Shown: in pieces, positions 24,401-30,000 of the stretch
How the letters are laid out: the number at the start of each line of letters is the position of its first letter
Numbering within the stretch: position 1 is the first letter of the stretch
Assembly (NCBI RefSeq): GCF_026151205.1
Contig: NC_087083.1
Location: 7,232,460 to 7,296,459 of the forward strand
DNA: 64,000 nucleotides
Direction: 5' to 3'
Source: Bolinopsis microptera
Lineage: Eukaryota; Ctenophora; Tentaculata; Lobata; Bolinopsidae
Made by a program: the position numbers and the translations under genes
The notes under the pieces: generated by a model
What the model saw: only the letters and a program-made list of their open reading frames with translations
The model's database searches: none
Told to the model about the DNA's origin: nothing

Positions 24401-25000
24401 ATAGTACAGTAATGTGATTGACCTATCAACTGACAAATGACGTGCAACATTTCGCATTTAAAATTGAATTCAATTATTGACAAAATCTCACGCATCTTAA
24501 CCCCTCGTGTTACACCCTATCAATTAAACTACTAATTGATGATTTAAGAGATAGTTAAAGTTAAAAACTCCCAGGAAACACCAAGTGCCCGGCTTCTACA
24601 GACTACTCCAAGTGTGATTCTACCCCCTCACATTCCTGTGAATCTGACTACGATTGTGGAGACGTCAGAGGAAAGTGCTGTCTTGCTGACTGCAAATACT
24701 CTTGTGTATCCCCAGGTACGTGTTACAAATCACGCGTTACTTATCACGCGTCATAAATCACCATTTATAAATGATAACAAATAATGCGTTCAAAATCACG
24801 TGTTACTTATCACGCGTTACTTATCACGCGTTACTTATCACGCGTTATAAATCACGTGTTAACTGTTATACGTAATCGTATAAATCGTGTTATAATTTTG
24901 TTTTTCTTCTATTTTTTTTTCATAAGCGTATTACTTTCTTGTTGATTTTCGTTTTAACAATATTCTGTGATTTTCAGAAAATCTGGTGTTCGGAAGTTAA
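2691..25000 (+). CDS. Giant secreted mosaic mucin-like protein gene (overview)
   Basis: About 29 exons join in compatible phases from an LDLa exon to a stop at 24998-25000, giving about 14.2 kb of coding sequence. Domain order: LDLa, Thr/Glu/Pro/Ser array, TSP1, LDLa, CILP-like beta/Cys module, SEA, ShKT-like, mucin-like repeats, giant repeat exon, ShKT, second Cys/beta module, WAP. The Thr/Ser-dense arrays suggest heavy O-glycosylation, and the disulfide-rich modules suggest an extracellular matrix or mucus role. The start codon and signal peptide are not identified. Two frame breaks (near 4400 and near 15600-15660) need either tiny unrecognised introns, assembly errors or real lesions. No orthologue or gene name can be assigned from sequence alone. 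The architecture is inferred from spliced translation, not from transcripts. Confidence 0.75.
3401..7406 (+). CDS. Mucin exon 2: 4-kb Thr/Glu repeat exon ending in first half of TSP1
   Basis: The acceptor is TTCCTTTCAG and the donor G|GTTAGT; phase 1 in and out. The exon holds alternating coding arrays: a 10-residue unit ([10 protein letters not shown] type) at 3450-4000 and 4779-5075, a 9-residue unit (TEDVSTQRS type) at about 4525-4778 and 5085-5370, then about 100 copies of a 5-residue unit ([10 protein letters not shown] type, 15 bp) to about 6930. After a non-repetitive Pro/Thr tail it ends with [13 protein letters not shown], the start of a thrombospondin type 1 repeat. The reading frame used from 3401 stops at 4405-4407. 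The downstream frame (one base later) is open from before that point to 7406, so one indel or a missed intron lies at about 4395-4407. Confidence 0.8.
7549..7675 (+). CDS. Mucin exon 3: second half of TSP1
   Basis: Acceptor TAATGCAG, donor TTCAG|GTACAT; phase 1 in, phase 2 out. The translation [10 protein letters not shown]...RICNTRPCP completes the TSP1 domain started in exon 2, including the CxxRPC-type terminal cysteines. The donor is copied several times in the following intron. Confidence 0.88.
7671..7830 (+). repeat. 31-bp array copying the exon 3 donor
   Basis: The unit TTCAGGTACATTTAGTTTAT plus TAGCCCACGTG is repeated about five times. The first copy overlaps the last five bases of exon 3, and GT-donor-like TTCAG|GTACAT recurs at 7741, 7772 and 7803 (a mutated copy, TTCAAGTAC, begins at 7705). 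Confidence 0.85.
7993..8122 (+). CDS. Mucin exon 4: second LDLa domain
   Basis: Acceptor ATTTGTCAG, donor CTGCAG|GTAATT; phase 2 in, phase 0 out. [28 protein letters not shown] gives a complete LDLa signature with the acidic calcium-binding end (D..D..SDE). Confidence 0.88.
8140..8345 (+). repeat. 10-bp intronic array (gtgaatatgt)n
   Basis: About 20 near-perfect copies of GTGAATATGT with occasional ATAT variants fill the intron between exons 4 and 5. Overlapping open frames on the minus strand here are repeat artefacts. Confidence 0.9.
8367..8502 (+). CDS. Mucin exon 5: beta-type segment after LDLa
   Basis: Acceptor GTTTCCCAG, phase 0 in. The obvious donor CAG|GTTAGA at 8465 would leave exon 6 out of frame. 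Reading on to G|GTTGAG at 8502 gives phase 1 and joins exon 6 correctly, so I chose the longer form. The product is [20 protein letters not shown] and so on, not recognisable as a named domain but continuous with the CILP-like part. Confidence 0.6.
8466..8785 (+). repeat. Intronic gttagagagg array
   Basis: Degenerate copies of GTTAGAGAGG/GTGAGAGAGG follow exon 5. The first copy is the sequence at the weaker donor candidate CAG|GTTAGAGAGG, so many GTTAGA and GTGAGA donor-like sites occur in a row. Confidence 0.8.
8855..8970 (+). CDS. Mucin exon 6
   Basis: Acceptor TATTTTCAG, donor TCT|GTAAGT; phase 1 in, phase 0 out. Encodes [20 protein letters not shown] followed by [18 protein letters not shown], an alternating hydrophobic pattern typical of beta-strand modules. 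No catalytic motif. Confidence 0.75.
9288..9544 (+). CDS. Mucin exon 7: beta strand then Ser/Thr/Pro linker
   Basis: Acceptor CTCACAG, phase 0 in. Two donors are possible, G|GTACCG at 9537 and GG|GTTAGC at 9544; only the second (phase 2) keeps exon 8 in the cysteine-rich frame. The product runs from [18 protein letters not shown] into a Ser/Thr/Pro-rich linker. Confidence 0.75.
9789..9901 (+). CDS. Mucin exon 8: six-Cys motif of the CILP-like module, copy 1
   Basis: Acceptor ACCTTCAG, donor CAGG|GTTAGT; phase 2 in, phase 1 out. [21 protein letters not shown] matches [18 protein letters not shown] in exon 24, showing an internal duplication. The CxxxC..P.S.C..C.C spacing resembles the small Cys cluster before prealbumin-like folds in CILP-type proteins (inference). 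Confidence 0.8.
9890..10060 (+). repeat. gttaccatg array and duplicated exon 8 donor
   Basis: Just after the donor there are about nine copies of GGTTACCAT. The block CTCCAAACAACAGGGTTAGT, which is the end of exon 8 plus its donor, is then repeated at about 10007-10026, followed by more GGTTACCAT and a repeated tail (TGTAATCAGTAATGTAAAAC). Confidence 0.85.
10306..10438 (+). CDS. Mucin exon 9: transthyretin-like beta module
   Basis: Acceptor ATTACCCAG, donor GG|GTACGT; phase 1 in, phase 2 out. [41 protein letters not shown] follows the pattern of carboxypeptidase-regulatory or prealbumin-like domains (a G-A-x-V strand, a G-x-S turn, a strand, then I-x-K-x-G). The assignment to that fold is inference. 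Confidence 0.78.
10727..10865 (+). CDS. Mucin exon 10
   Basis: Acceptor CTTCATCAG, donor CAG|GTGAGA; phase 2 in, phase 0 out. Encodes [36 protein letters not shown] and so on, continuing the beta module. The next intron has a G run and CACGTG/GACGTC motifs. Confidence 0.78.
11318..11374 (+). CDS. Mucin exon 11: start of SEA domain
   Basis: Acceptor TTCGTCAG, donor CAG|GTAATA; phase 0 both sides, 57 nt. [19 protein letters not shown] fits the N-terminal strand and the DL..P.S..Y motif of SEA domains. Confidence 0.75.
11548..11663 (+). CDS. Mucin exon 12: SEA domain, middle
   Basis: Acceptor CTTTGTAG, donor AG|GTAAAT; phase 0 in, phase 2 out. [20 protein letters not shown] then RDVYFLDP matches the SEA helix and following strand. 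It ends in a KDTKDTKDT micro-repeat in the loop. The usual GSxxV autoproteolysis site is not obvious. Confidence 0.75.
11891..12045 (+). CDS. Mucin exon 13: SEA domain, C-terminal half
   Basis: Acceptor ATGGCAG, donor CCGG|GTTAGT; phase 2 in, phase 1 out. [37 protein letters not shown] gives the central SEA strand (G-L-I-V-x-F-x-L-V) and the second helix. The cleavage motif G-S-[VIA] is replaced by EEGLIV, so self-cleavage is not expected (inference). Confidence 0.75.
12186..12251 (+). CDS. Mucin exon 14: short Ser/Thr/Glu linker
   Basis: Acceptor GGTAACAG, donor AA|GTGAGT; phase 1 both sides. The nearer upstream AG would give an immediate stop. Encodes [20 protein letters not shown]. The upstream polypyrimidine tract is weak. 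Confidence 0.6.
12523..12576 (+). CDS. Mucin exon 15: 54-nt exon
   Basis: Acceptor TTGATGTAG, donor ACCA|GTAAGT; phase 1 both sides, hence skippable without a frame change. Encodes [18 protein letters not shown]. It is supported only by splice signals and phase. Confidence 0.5.
12583..12622 (+). repeat. (GT)n microsatellite
   Basis: About twenty GT dinucleotides follow the donor of the short exon 15 by a few bases. Confidence 0.95.
12786..13103 (+). CDS. Mucin exon 16: DDVTKTD repeats
   Basis: Acceptor AACACCAG, donor GTGC|GTAAGT; phase 1 both sides. The exon includes a 7-residue coding repeat ([10 protein letters not shown] unit GATGACGTCACTAAAACAGAT) followed by a Thr/Val-rich segment. 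The repeat carries TGACGTCA palindromes that also occur in both flanking introns. Confidence 0.8.
13403..13540 (+). CDS. Mucin exon 17: ShKT-like six-cysteine domain
   Basis: Acceptor AACCTCAG, donor GAAG|GTAAGA; phase 1 both sides. Cys spacing in [43 protein letters not shown] fits the ShKT pattern (six Cys ending C..C..C). As part of a long mosaic protein this is a structural module, not evidence of a venom peptide. Confidence 0.82.
13689..15598 (+). CDS. Mucin exon 18a: Ser/Thr/Glu-rich region with 9- and 36-residue repeats
   Basis: Acceptor TGTGTTGCAG, phase 1 in. It contains an acidic EEEEEEEG stretch, about six SITDAEGSR repeats (14367-14535), a 9-residue TGRQTEDLR unit with a 36-residue higher-order form (14790-15200), DSVT-type repeats and an (SE)n run at 15374-15428. 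The frame used here stops at 15680-15682. I end it at a possible donor GGG|GTTACT, giving a 62-nt intron that restores the frame; a simple 1-bp frameshift is the alternative. Confidence 0.75.
15661..15832 (+). CDS. Mucin exon 18b: continuation in a second frame
   Basis: The frame [20 protein letters not shown] and on to TMVTRVTK stays open to a donor AAAG|GTATTT with phase 1, matching exon 19. The proposed acceptor CTCTTGTTCAG is preceded by a good pyrimidine tract. If the 62-nt intron is not real, exons 18a and 18b are one exon with a frameshift between about 15599 and 15680. Confidence 0.65.
15833..16397 (+). other. Intron with gtggtaaccag repeats
   Basis: Non-coding stretch between the frame-shifted exon 18b and exon 19. 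It has alternating CACGCA/TGCATATTGC sequence near 16030-16075 and five copies of AGTGGTAACC at 16269-16321. Confidence 0.7.
16398..16646 (+). CDS. Mucin exon 19: (TTEE)n repeat exon
   Basis: Acceptor TCATCCTAG, donor GAAG|GTATGT; phase 1 both sides. About 14 near-identical 12-bp units (ACAACAGAAGAA) encode TTEE repeats, followed by [15 protein letters not shown]. The minus strand is also open here (SSVV repeats) but only because the unit is a multiple of three. Confidence 0.85.
16771..16797 (+). CDS. Mucin exon 20: 27-nt microexon
   Basis: Acceptor TTATTTTCAG, donor CTG|GTAAGT, phase 1 both sides, encoding EIVYETITS. It is phase-neutral, so inclusion could be optional. Confidence 0.6.
16899..21824 (+). 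CDS. Mucin exon 21: giant 4.9-kb exon of 14-residue repeats
   Basis: Acceptor TTTTGTTTCAG, donor ACAG|GTAAAC; phase 1 both sides; 4,926 nt without a stop, about 1,640 codons. About 100 copies of a 42-bp unit encode [14 protein letters not shown] and variants (RAT, RST, RQT; VTTEDA toward the 3' side; short STPRPTEDV units). A unique spacer at about 18840-19130 ([20 protein letters not shown], then [14 protein letters not shown]) splits it into two blocks. The composition, Thr/Ser about 40 percent with Glu/Asp and Pro, is mucin-like. The array shows internal higher-order duplications (for example 246-bp and 738-bp offsets), so its length probably varies between alleles. Confidence 0.88.
22006..22420 (+). 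repeat. 31-bp array abutting exon 22 acceptor
   Basis: About 13 copies of a 31-bp unit (CCTCACGTAAACCTAACAAT plus TGTGCACGTAA) fill the intron right up to the acceptor. The last unit ends CCTCACGTAAAG, whose AG is used as the 3' splice site, so the branch/pyrimidine region of this intron is made of satellite sequence. Confidence 0.9.
22421..22555 (+). CDS. Mucin exon 22: ShKT domain
   Basis: Acceptor CACGTAAAG, donor AAAG|GTATTG; phase 1 both sides. [33 protein letters not shown] is a canonical ShKT pattern (C..C.......C.......C...C..C with W-A..G.C). The acceptor lacks a pyrimidine tract because of the adjacent array. Confidence 0.85.
22694..22825 (+). CDS. Mucin exon 23: Thr/Glu/Pro linker
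   Basis: Acceptor TCTGCCAG, donor CAC|GTGAGT; phase 1 both sides. [20 protein letters not shown] and [16 protein letters not shown] give a short mucin-like linker between ShKT and the second Cys/beta module. Confidence 0.75.
22999..23130 (+). CDS. Mucin exon 24: six-Cys motif, copy 2
   Basis: Acceptor CTTATCAG, donor ACAG|GTATGT; phase 1 both sides. [20 protein letters not shown] aligns with exon 8 without gaps and is followed by [17 protein letters not shown]. This shows duplication of the module within the protein. Confidence 0.82.
23533..23659 (+). CDS. Mucin exon 25: transthyretin-like beta module, copy 2
   Basis: Acceptor AATTGCAG, donor CAA|GTAAGT; phase 1 in, phase 2 out, the same phases as exon 9. 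[20 protein letters not shown] then [20 protein letters not shown] aligns with exon 9 around the G-T-D-x-x-G turn and the C-Q-N-x-x-x-L strand. Confidence 0.8.
23680..24095 (+). repeat. 11-bp pyrimidine array (ctttactttct)n
   Basis: About 35 copies of CTTTACTTTCT with single-base variants follow the donor of exon 25. The strand is almost pure pyrimidine (with A), and H-DNA-like structure is possible (inference). The small open frame through it is an artefact. Confidence 0.9.
24260..24333 (+). CDS. Mucin exon 26
   Basis: Acceptor GCGTTCAG, donor GATG|GTTTGA (a weak donor); phase 2 in, phase 1 out. Encodes [20 protein letters not shown], the basic end of the second beta module. Confidence 0.65.
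24575..24715 (+). CDS. Mucin exon 27: WAP (four-disulfide core) domain
   Basis: Acceptor ACTCCCAG, donor CCAG|GTACGT; phase 1 both sides. [11 protein letters not shown]...[23 protein letters not shown] has the WAP hallmarks: an acidic x-D-x-D-C core, K-C-C and a terminal C...C. WAP modules often inhibit proteases; the role here is unknown. Confidence 0.82.
24978..25000 (+). CDS. Mucin exon 28: terminal exon, stop codon
   Basis: Acceptor GATTTTCAG, phase 1 in. Encodes ENLVFGS then TAA at 24998-25000. There is no transmembrane or GPI-type hydrophobic tail, supporting secretion. Confidence 0.7.
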
Positions 25001-25245
25001 TACATAACACAACTGCTTGAGAAATGAGAGGCACAAGAAAACAAAAGGACCCTCGACTTAATATAAGTCTGTTCATCAACCGTTTAAACAGGTGTTACGC
25101 GTTACACATCACGCGTTACACAATACGTACACATCATCTGTCAGATAATTGAGGTGCGCCGGGGTGGACAGACCTATATGTTTTTTATCGAAGGATTGAG
25201 AATAGCTTAACCATTAGGAATTTACTTTTTCACATTTTAATAATG

Positions 25246-25251
25246 AATAAA
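25246..25251 (+). terminator. Candidate polyadenylation signal of the mucin gene
   Basis: AATAAA lies about 245 bp after the stop codon. No transcript evidence; position and motif only. Confidence 0.5.
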
Positions 25252-26658
25252 CAAACTGATGATTTGTACCAATAGGTTAAATTTAGGGTTTATAAATTTA
25301 TAAAGACTGATGTTTATTTTTTCACAAATTGTTCATAGTTCTTTATGTTTTGACTCCGGAGTTCGGTTTATATCCATTATCCATGAGCAGATTTATAGTT
25401 CTGATAAGTTTGTAGGTTAAAAATCACGCGTTACAAATCACACGTAACGTTCGAATGTTGTTTACACCGGGGTTAAGGTTAAACGTATAATTTATTGAAC
25501 AGGTGAACGCACATGAAGAACAAGTGGTTTACATTTTATACTAACTGTACAAACTTTTAATGTGGTTAATAATTAGTACATTACACCGCTATGTTTATAC
25601 ACACATGCTTTAATCTAGCAACGTTGATATTAAATTAATGACGACATTTTTAGAACTAAAACATATATACTGACAGTTTTCTAATGCTATATTTGTTATG
25701 TTGATATCTTTTTATTTTTGTAGTTCATTTATATATTCAAGAGCTATAACTAATAGTAATACTAATACCATGCATATCGTATGAATATTTTTATCATTCT
25801 TGTTGATACGATTTATTTAAGAAATATTATTTCGGTGCTTATTTTTTCACGCTTAAAATTGAATCGCTCATGATTTCAAATTGTGAATTGAAATAAGGGG
25901 CCATGATCTCGGATTTTCTTACCTGGGGACCCCAGGCTATAATAATAATAACAGACTGAGCGCCCAGTGCTGCCAATTAGTGAACTTATCAACGGAAAAG
26001 AAAAACACGAATTAAATAATGAAATCTGTAATAATAGTGAAACATTACATAGGCATCCATATATCCTGCCTTAAAATGATATGTCATGAATGTCAAAACA
26101 CATATCTTCGTTTACTTTGCCGAACAGGTGTCAACATCTATAGTTGCAGCTAGATTTTAACTTTGGTTTAACGTGTCCATAACTACAAAAATCGTTTGGT
26201 GGAAGTTTTTTACGGCTATGAGAAGCCCATGCCCGGATAATTAAAATAATGAATTATGAAATTAGCCTGAATTCCTCCTCCGTTTTACAGTTTGCCAAGT
26301 CTAATTATTCTTGTTAGCTATTCATTATAAATTGAGTGGCTTGTGACTGCTTCAACATCCTTAATTTGATCACATATTTTGATCACATAATATCTGATAT
26401 TGCAATGGTAACACTACCATATATGGTACTGACAATACTTGTAGTTGTTTTATACAACCCTTCATTCTTTCCTTATTTGATGAATCGTTGAGAATATCCA
26501 AATCGATCATCACCCGTCCCGATGAAGGCCTTGCTCCTCCAAATGAACTCGAAAGACAGTCTAGATAGGCTGACAAACTGACTACAACATCCCAACTCTG
26601 AGCACGAAAAGACTGAAAGTCACTATCGTTAACAATTGTGAGCACTGATTAGGTTAAT
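25252..26658. other. Convergent intergenic region
   Basis: This is the space between the ends of the two converging genes. It is AT-rich, with a dispersed repeat at about 25900-26240 that has a diverged copy near 50090-50480, and a short palindromic GGTAACACTACCATATATGG element at 26406-26425. I see no coding exon; the 91-codon minus open frame at 26370-26645 lies in the probable 3' UTR. Confidence 0.6.
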
Positions 26659-27036
26659 CTAAACAGCAGACTGCCTAGGAGTAAGAGAAGGGGAGCTCCT
26701 TAACTCGGACAAGGGAGTACTGATTAGGTTCCTTAACTCTGACATATCGTTATCTGTATCACTCTGATGTGAGTGGTGAGATGAAACACTCTTGGTTTCT
26801 TGTTGAAAGTCTGCCACTAACTCATGTATCTCACTTTGAGTTTTTGTTCTCAATTGGTTGTCAACAGAGTGGATTGAACTGATTTCCGCGTCTATATTAC
26901 CCGCGATGCAACCCTCTACAATATCCGGCCGCTCTTCATCAGGCACCTCGTAACCTTGGTTACCTTGGTAGGAAGCTACGCTACCACACTCGGAGTTCAT
27001 GAAGTCCCCTCCCAGAATGTTCATCTTCAGTACCAC
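26659..27036 (-). CDS. Polar-protein gene, last exon
   Basis: Acceptor TTCTCCAG, phase 0 in, stop TAG at 26659-26661. Encodes VVLKMNILGGDFMNSECGSV and on to SSPSLTPRQSAV. Acidic and Ser-rich, with an HSHQSDTDNDMSELRNLIS segment likely to form a short helix. Confidence 0.75.
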   Translation of the reverse strand: MVLKMNILGGDFMNSECGSVASYQGNQGYEVPDEERPDIVEGCIAGNIDAEISSIHSVDNQLRTKTQSEIHELVADFQQETKSVSSHHSHQSDTDNDMSELRNLISTPLSELRSSPSLTPRQSAV

Positions 27037-30000
27037 CTGGAGAAGAGGCAACAATTGATTAATTAAGAAGTGAATATTAATTAATCGTATATAGTATATA
27101 CTTATACTACATACTAAATATACTGGTTAATAGTTATGAATAATTATCAGGCGGAACACTTTTGTTTTAATTACGTAGATAACAATAAAATATAAAAACA
27201 TAAGGTTTCTTGCTTACTGCTTTTTATTTTTCAATAAACTATTATCATGGTATATATACTTTCTAATCGCACACGTTCTCTAACCTCGTATTTATGTCGT
27301 GAGTTAGGATCTGCTGAGTTGCAGTGAGATCTTATGTTCCTTCTAACTAAGGAACACACCTGACATCTGCATCCCTTGTTGATCTGCGAGGAAACGGTTT
27401 TAGAAGTGGTTTATACTATTCAAGTTAACAAAACAGAGCGAACGGTGACAATCCACTGATTGAATCTCTAAAGCGTGCTTAATATAGTAACATTACCTTA
27501 TATGGTAGCGTTACCATAGTAATATAATGATCATAGATATTTTCCTTGTGATGGAATGGAGTTTTTAAAAACCAAAATCATGATTAGAACGATTATAATT
27601 CCAGGCTGACTCCTCAACACTTACCTTGGCAGATTTGAGGACTATTTGGGTCCGGACATCTGTTGTTGTAGTAACACTGGATGTGGTGGACATATTCTCT
27701 GTCGACTTAGCTCTGAGGAGATGAATCAGTTTAAAATTACAAACATTTAACGAATGTAATCATTCCGTTTCTCTTATACAAGGAGGTGTCATTTATGATT
27801 TTTGTGTTTGCAAAACCCAGCAAAATCTGATTTAGTTTTTACCTAAACAAACAGTTATAATTTAACGTTTAAATAATCAAGTTATTAATGCTTTTCAAAC
27901 AAAGTTACAACGAATTCGTCATGTAGTGCATCCTGGGTTTGGACAGGATATCCCCGTTTAAAATATTTCCATCACGTTACATTACATGATTCTTAATAAA
28001 TGTAATAGATTTTTAGTGTTGTAATTAATTCAAAACTATTATCAGACGTACCTTTTTATATGCAGCGGAAGAGCACTTGCTGGTGGTGGTCCCTGGTTTA
28101 GTACTGGGGTTGATTTAGAAAGCTCTTTCCTCTTCTCTACTTTGGCAGCTTTATCTCCTGTTGAAAAAAGAAACTTTTAGTAAAAACTATATTGGTCAAG
28201 AGGGTTTATATTACCCACTTGAAGTTAGGTATTTTAGGTATTTTAGTCAAATCGTTTCGTCTTAAACTAACCTCTTCCAATGCTGAGTTTCCTTTTGAGT
28301 CTCCCCACTAAAGAAAGTCGAGGTTTCTTCTCAGGTTTCTCCTCCTCTACCTCAGGTTCTGCAACGGGAAGTGGGGGTGGTGGGCTTAAAGGTACAGGTG
28401 GGGCTACACTCCCTCCTCCTGCTGTAAAGGGGGTGTTAATAATTTGGTGGGGCTACACTCCCTCCTGCTTTAAAGAGGGTGTTAATAATTTGGTGGGGCT
28501 ACACTCCCTCCTGCTGTAAATGGGGTGTTAATATTTTGGTGGGGCTACACTCCCTCCTCCTGCTGTAAATGGGGTGTTAATAATTTGGTGGGGCTACACT
28601 CCCTCCTCCTGCTGTAAAGGAAAGGGGGTGTTAATAATTTGGTGGGGCTACACTCCCTCCTCCTGCTGTAAAGGGGGTGTTAATAATTTGGTGGGGCTAC
28701 ACTCCTCCTCCTGCTGTAAAGGGGGTGTTAATAATTTGGTGGGGCTACACTCCCTCCTCCTGCTGTAAAGGGGGTGTTAATAATTTGGTGGGGCTACACT
28801 CCCTCCTCCTGCTGTAAAGGGGGTGTTAATAATTTGGTGGGGCTACACTCTCCTCCTGCTGTAAAGGGGGTGTTAATAATTTGGTGGGGCTACACTCCCT
28901 CCTCCTGCTGTAAAGGGGGTGTTAATAATTTGGTGGGGCTACACTCCCTCCTCCTGCTGTAAAGGGGGTGTTAATAATTTGGTAGGATCATCATTGAAAC
29001 ATGGTTTAATTACCCACTTAATTTCTTATCTGCCACAAAGGGATACTGATATGTATAAAAGCAGTCAGCAAATTTATTTGAAGTCACTAAAAGTAGAAAT
29101 GACTTACGAATATCGTTGACGTAATCAGGACTCTTATCCTCCGACTTCTTTGGAATAGGACTTACATTGGTAAGTGATCTGAAATAATCAAGTAATTAAG
29201 GTAATTAAGGTAATTAGAAGGACAACGATTAAATTACACTTACAGTATTGAAACACAATGCAATAACAGTGCAACGTCTTCATTCCTCGTCATTAGGGAT
29301 AGTGATCAAAATCAGTTAGCAGGAAATTCTGTCTCGCCCAATATAGTCATGATTAATGAACGTTGGTTTGTCGTCTGCAGCATTATCACAATTCTTCCAT
29401 AAATATCTGCTCCAAATAATAGTCAAGCGTCCATCAGAACACTGCAGTCTGTTTCAGTTTGTCATAAAAAGTCTCGTCTAACTTCATGCTTCATTACATC
29501 TGATATGTTGGTTACAGTGTCAGAGTTACCATTTGTGTGTAATACCATATATTATGGCAGTGTTACTATGGTAACACTACCATATATGGTAGTGTAACAA
29601 GTTGTTACGGTGTCGGTTTGTCTGTAATCTCTTACTTTGCTTTCCGAGCCATCCCTCCTATCAGCTTTGTTAAAGATTTGGATCGAGAACGTCGTTTGGT
29701 TTTGTCATCTCTCTTAGCAGATCTATAAGGAATTCTTTAAGTTATGATCGGCTTGGAGTTAATTGGGATCTGTAATCTGGTATGTCTGATTTATACTCGG
29801 TTGGTTCAACCAAGAACGTGTGCCAGTACAATTATAAAATAAAATGTAAATATATTTAAGTAAACAAATGTATTGATCGCGGTAGATACAGTTTGAGTTA
29901 TTAGGTAACTTTAAATACGTAATTTTTCAAAAAGGGCCTCAAGGGCCTTCTTGGGCTCTTTTGCGATGCATAATATCGGCAGTAAGTTCATATACCAGAT

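Noticed and set aside
26370-26645. Minus-strand 91-codon open frame just after the last exon
   Set aside because: It starts without a splice acceptor, is in a different frame from the gene, and contains the palindromic repeat; likely 3' UTR.
28280-29119. Plus-strand small frames (LIIWWGYTPS repeats)
   Set aside because: Opposite strand of the acceptor-copy array.
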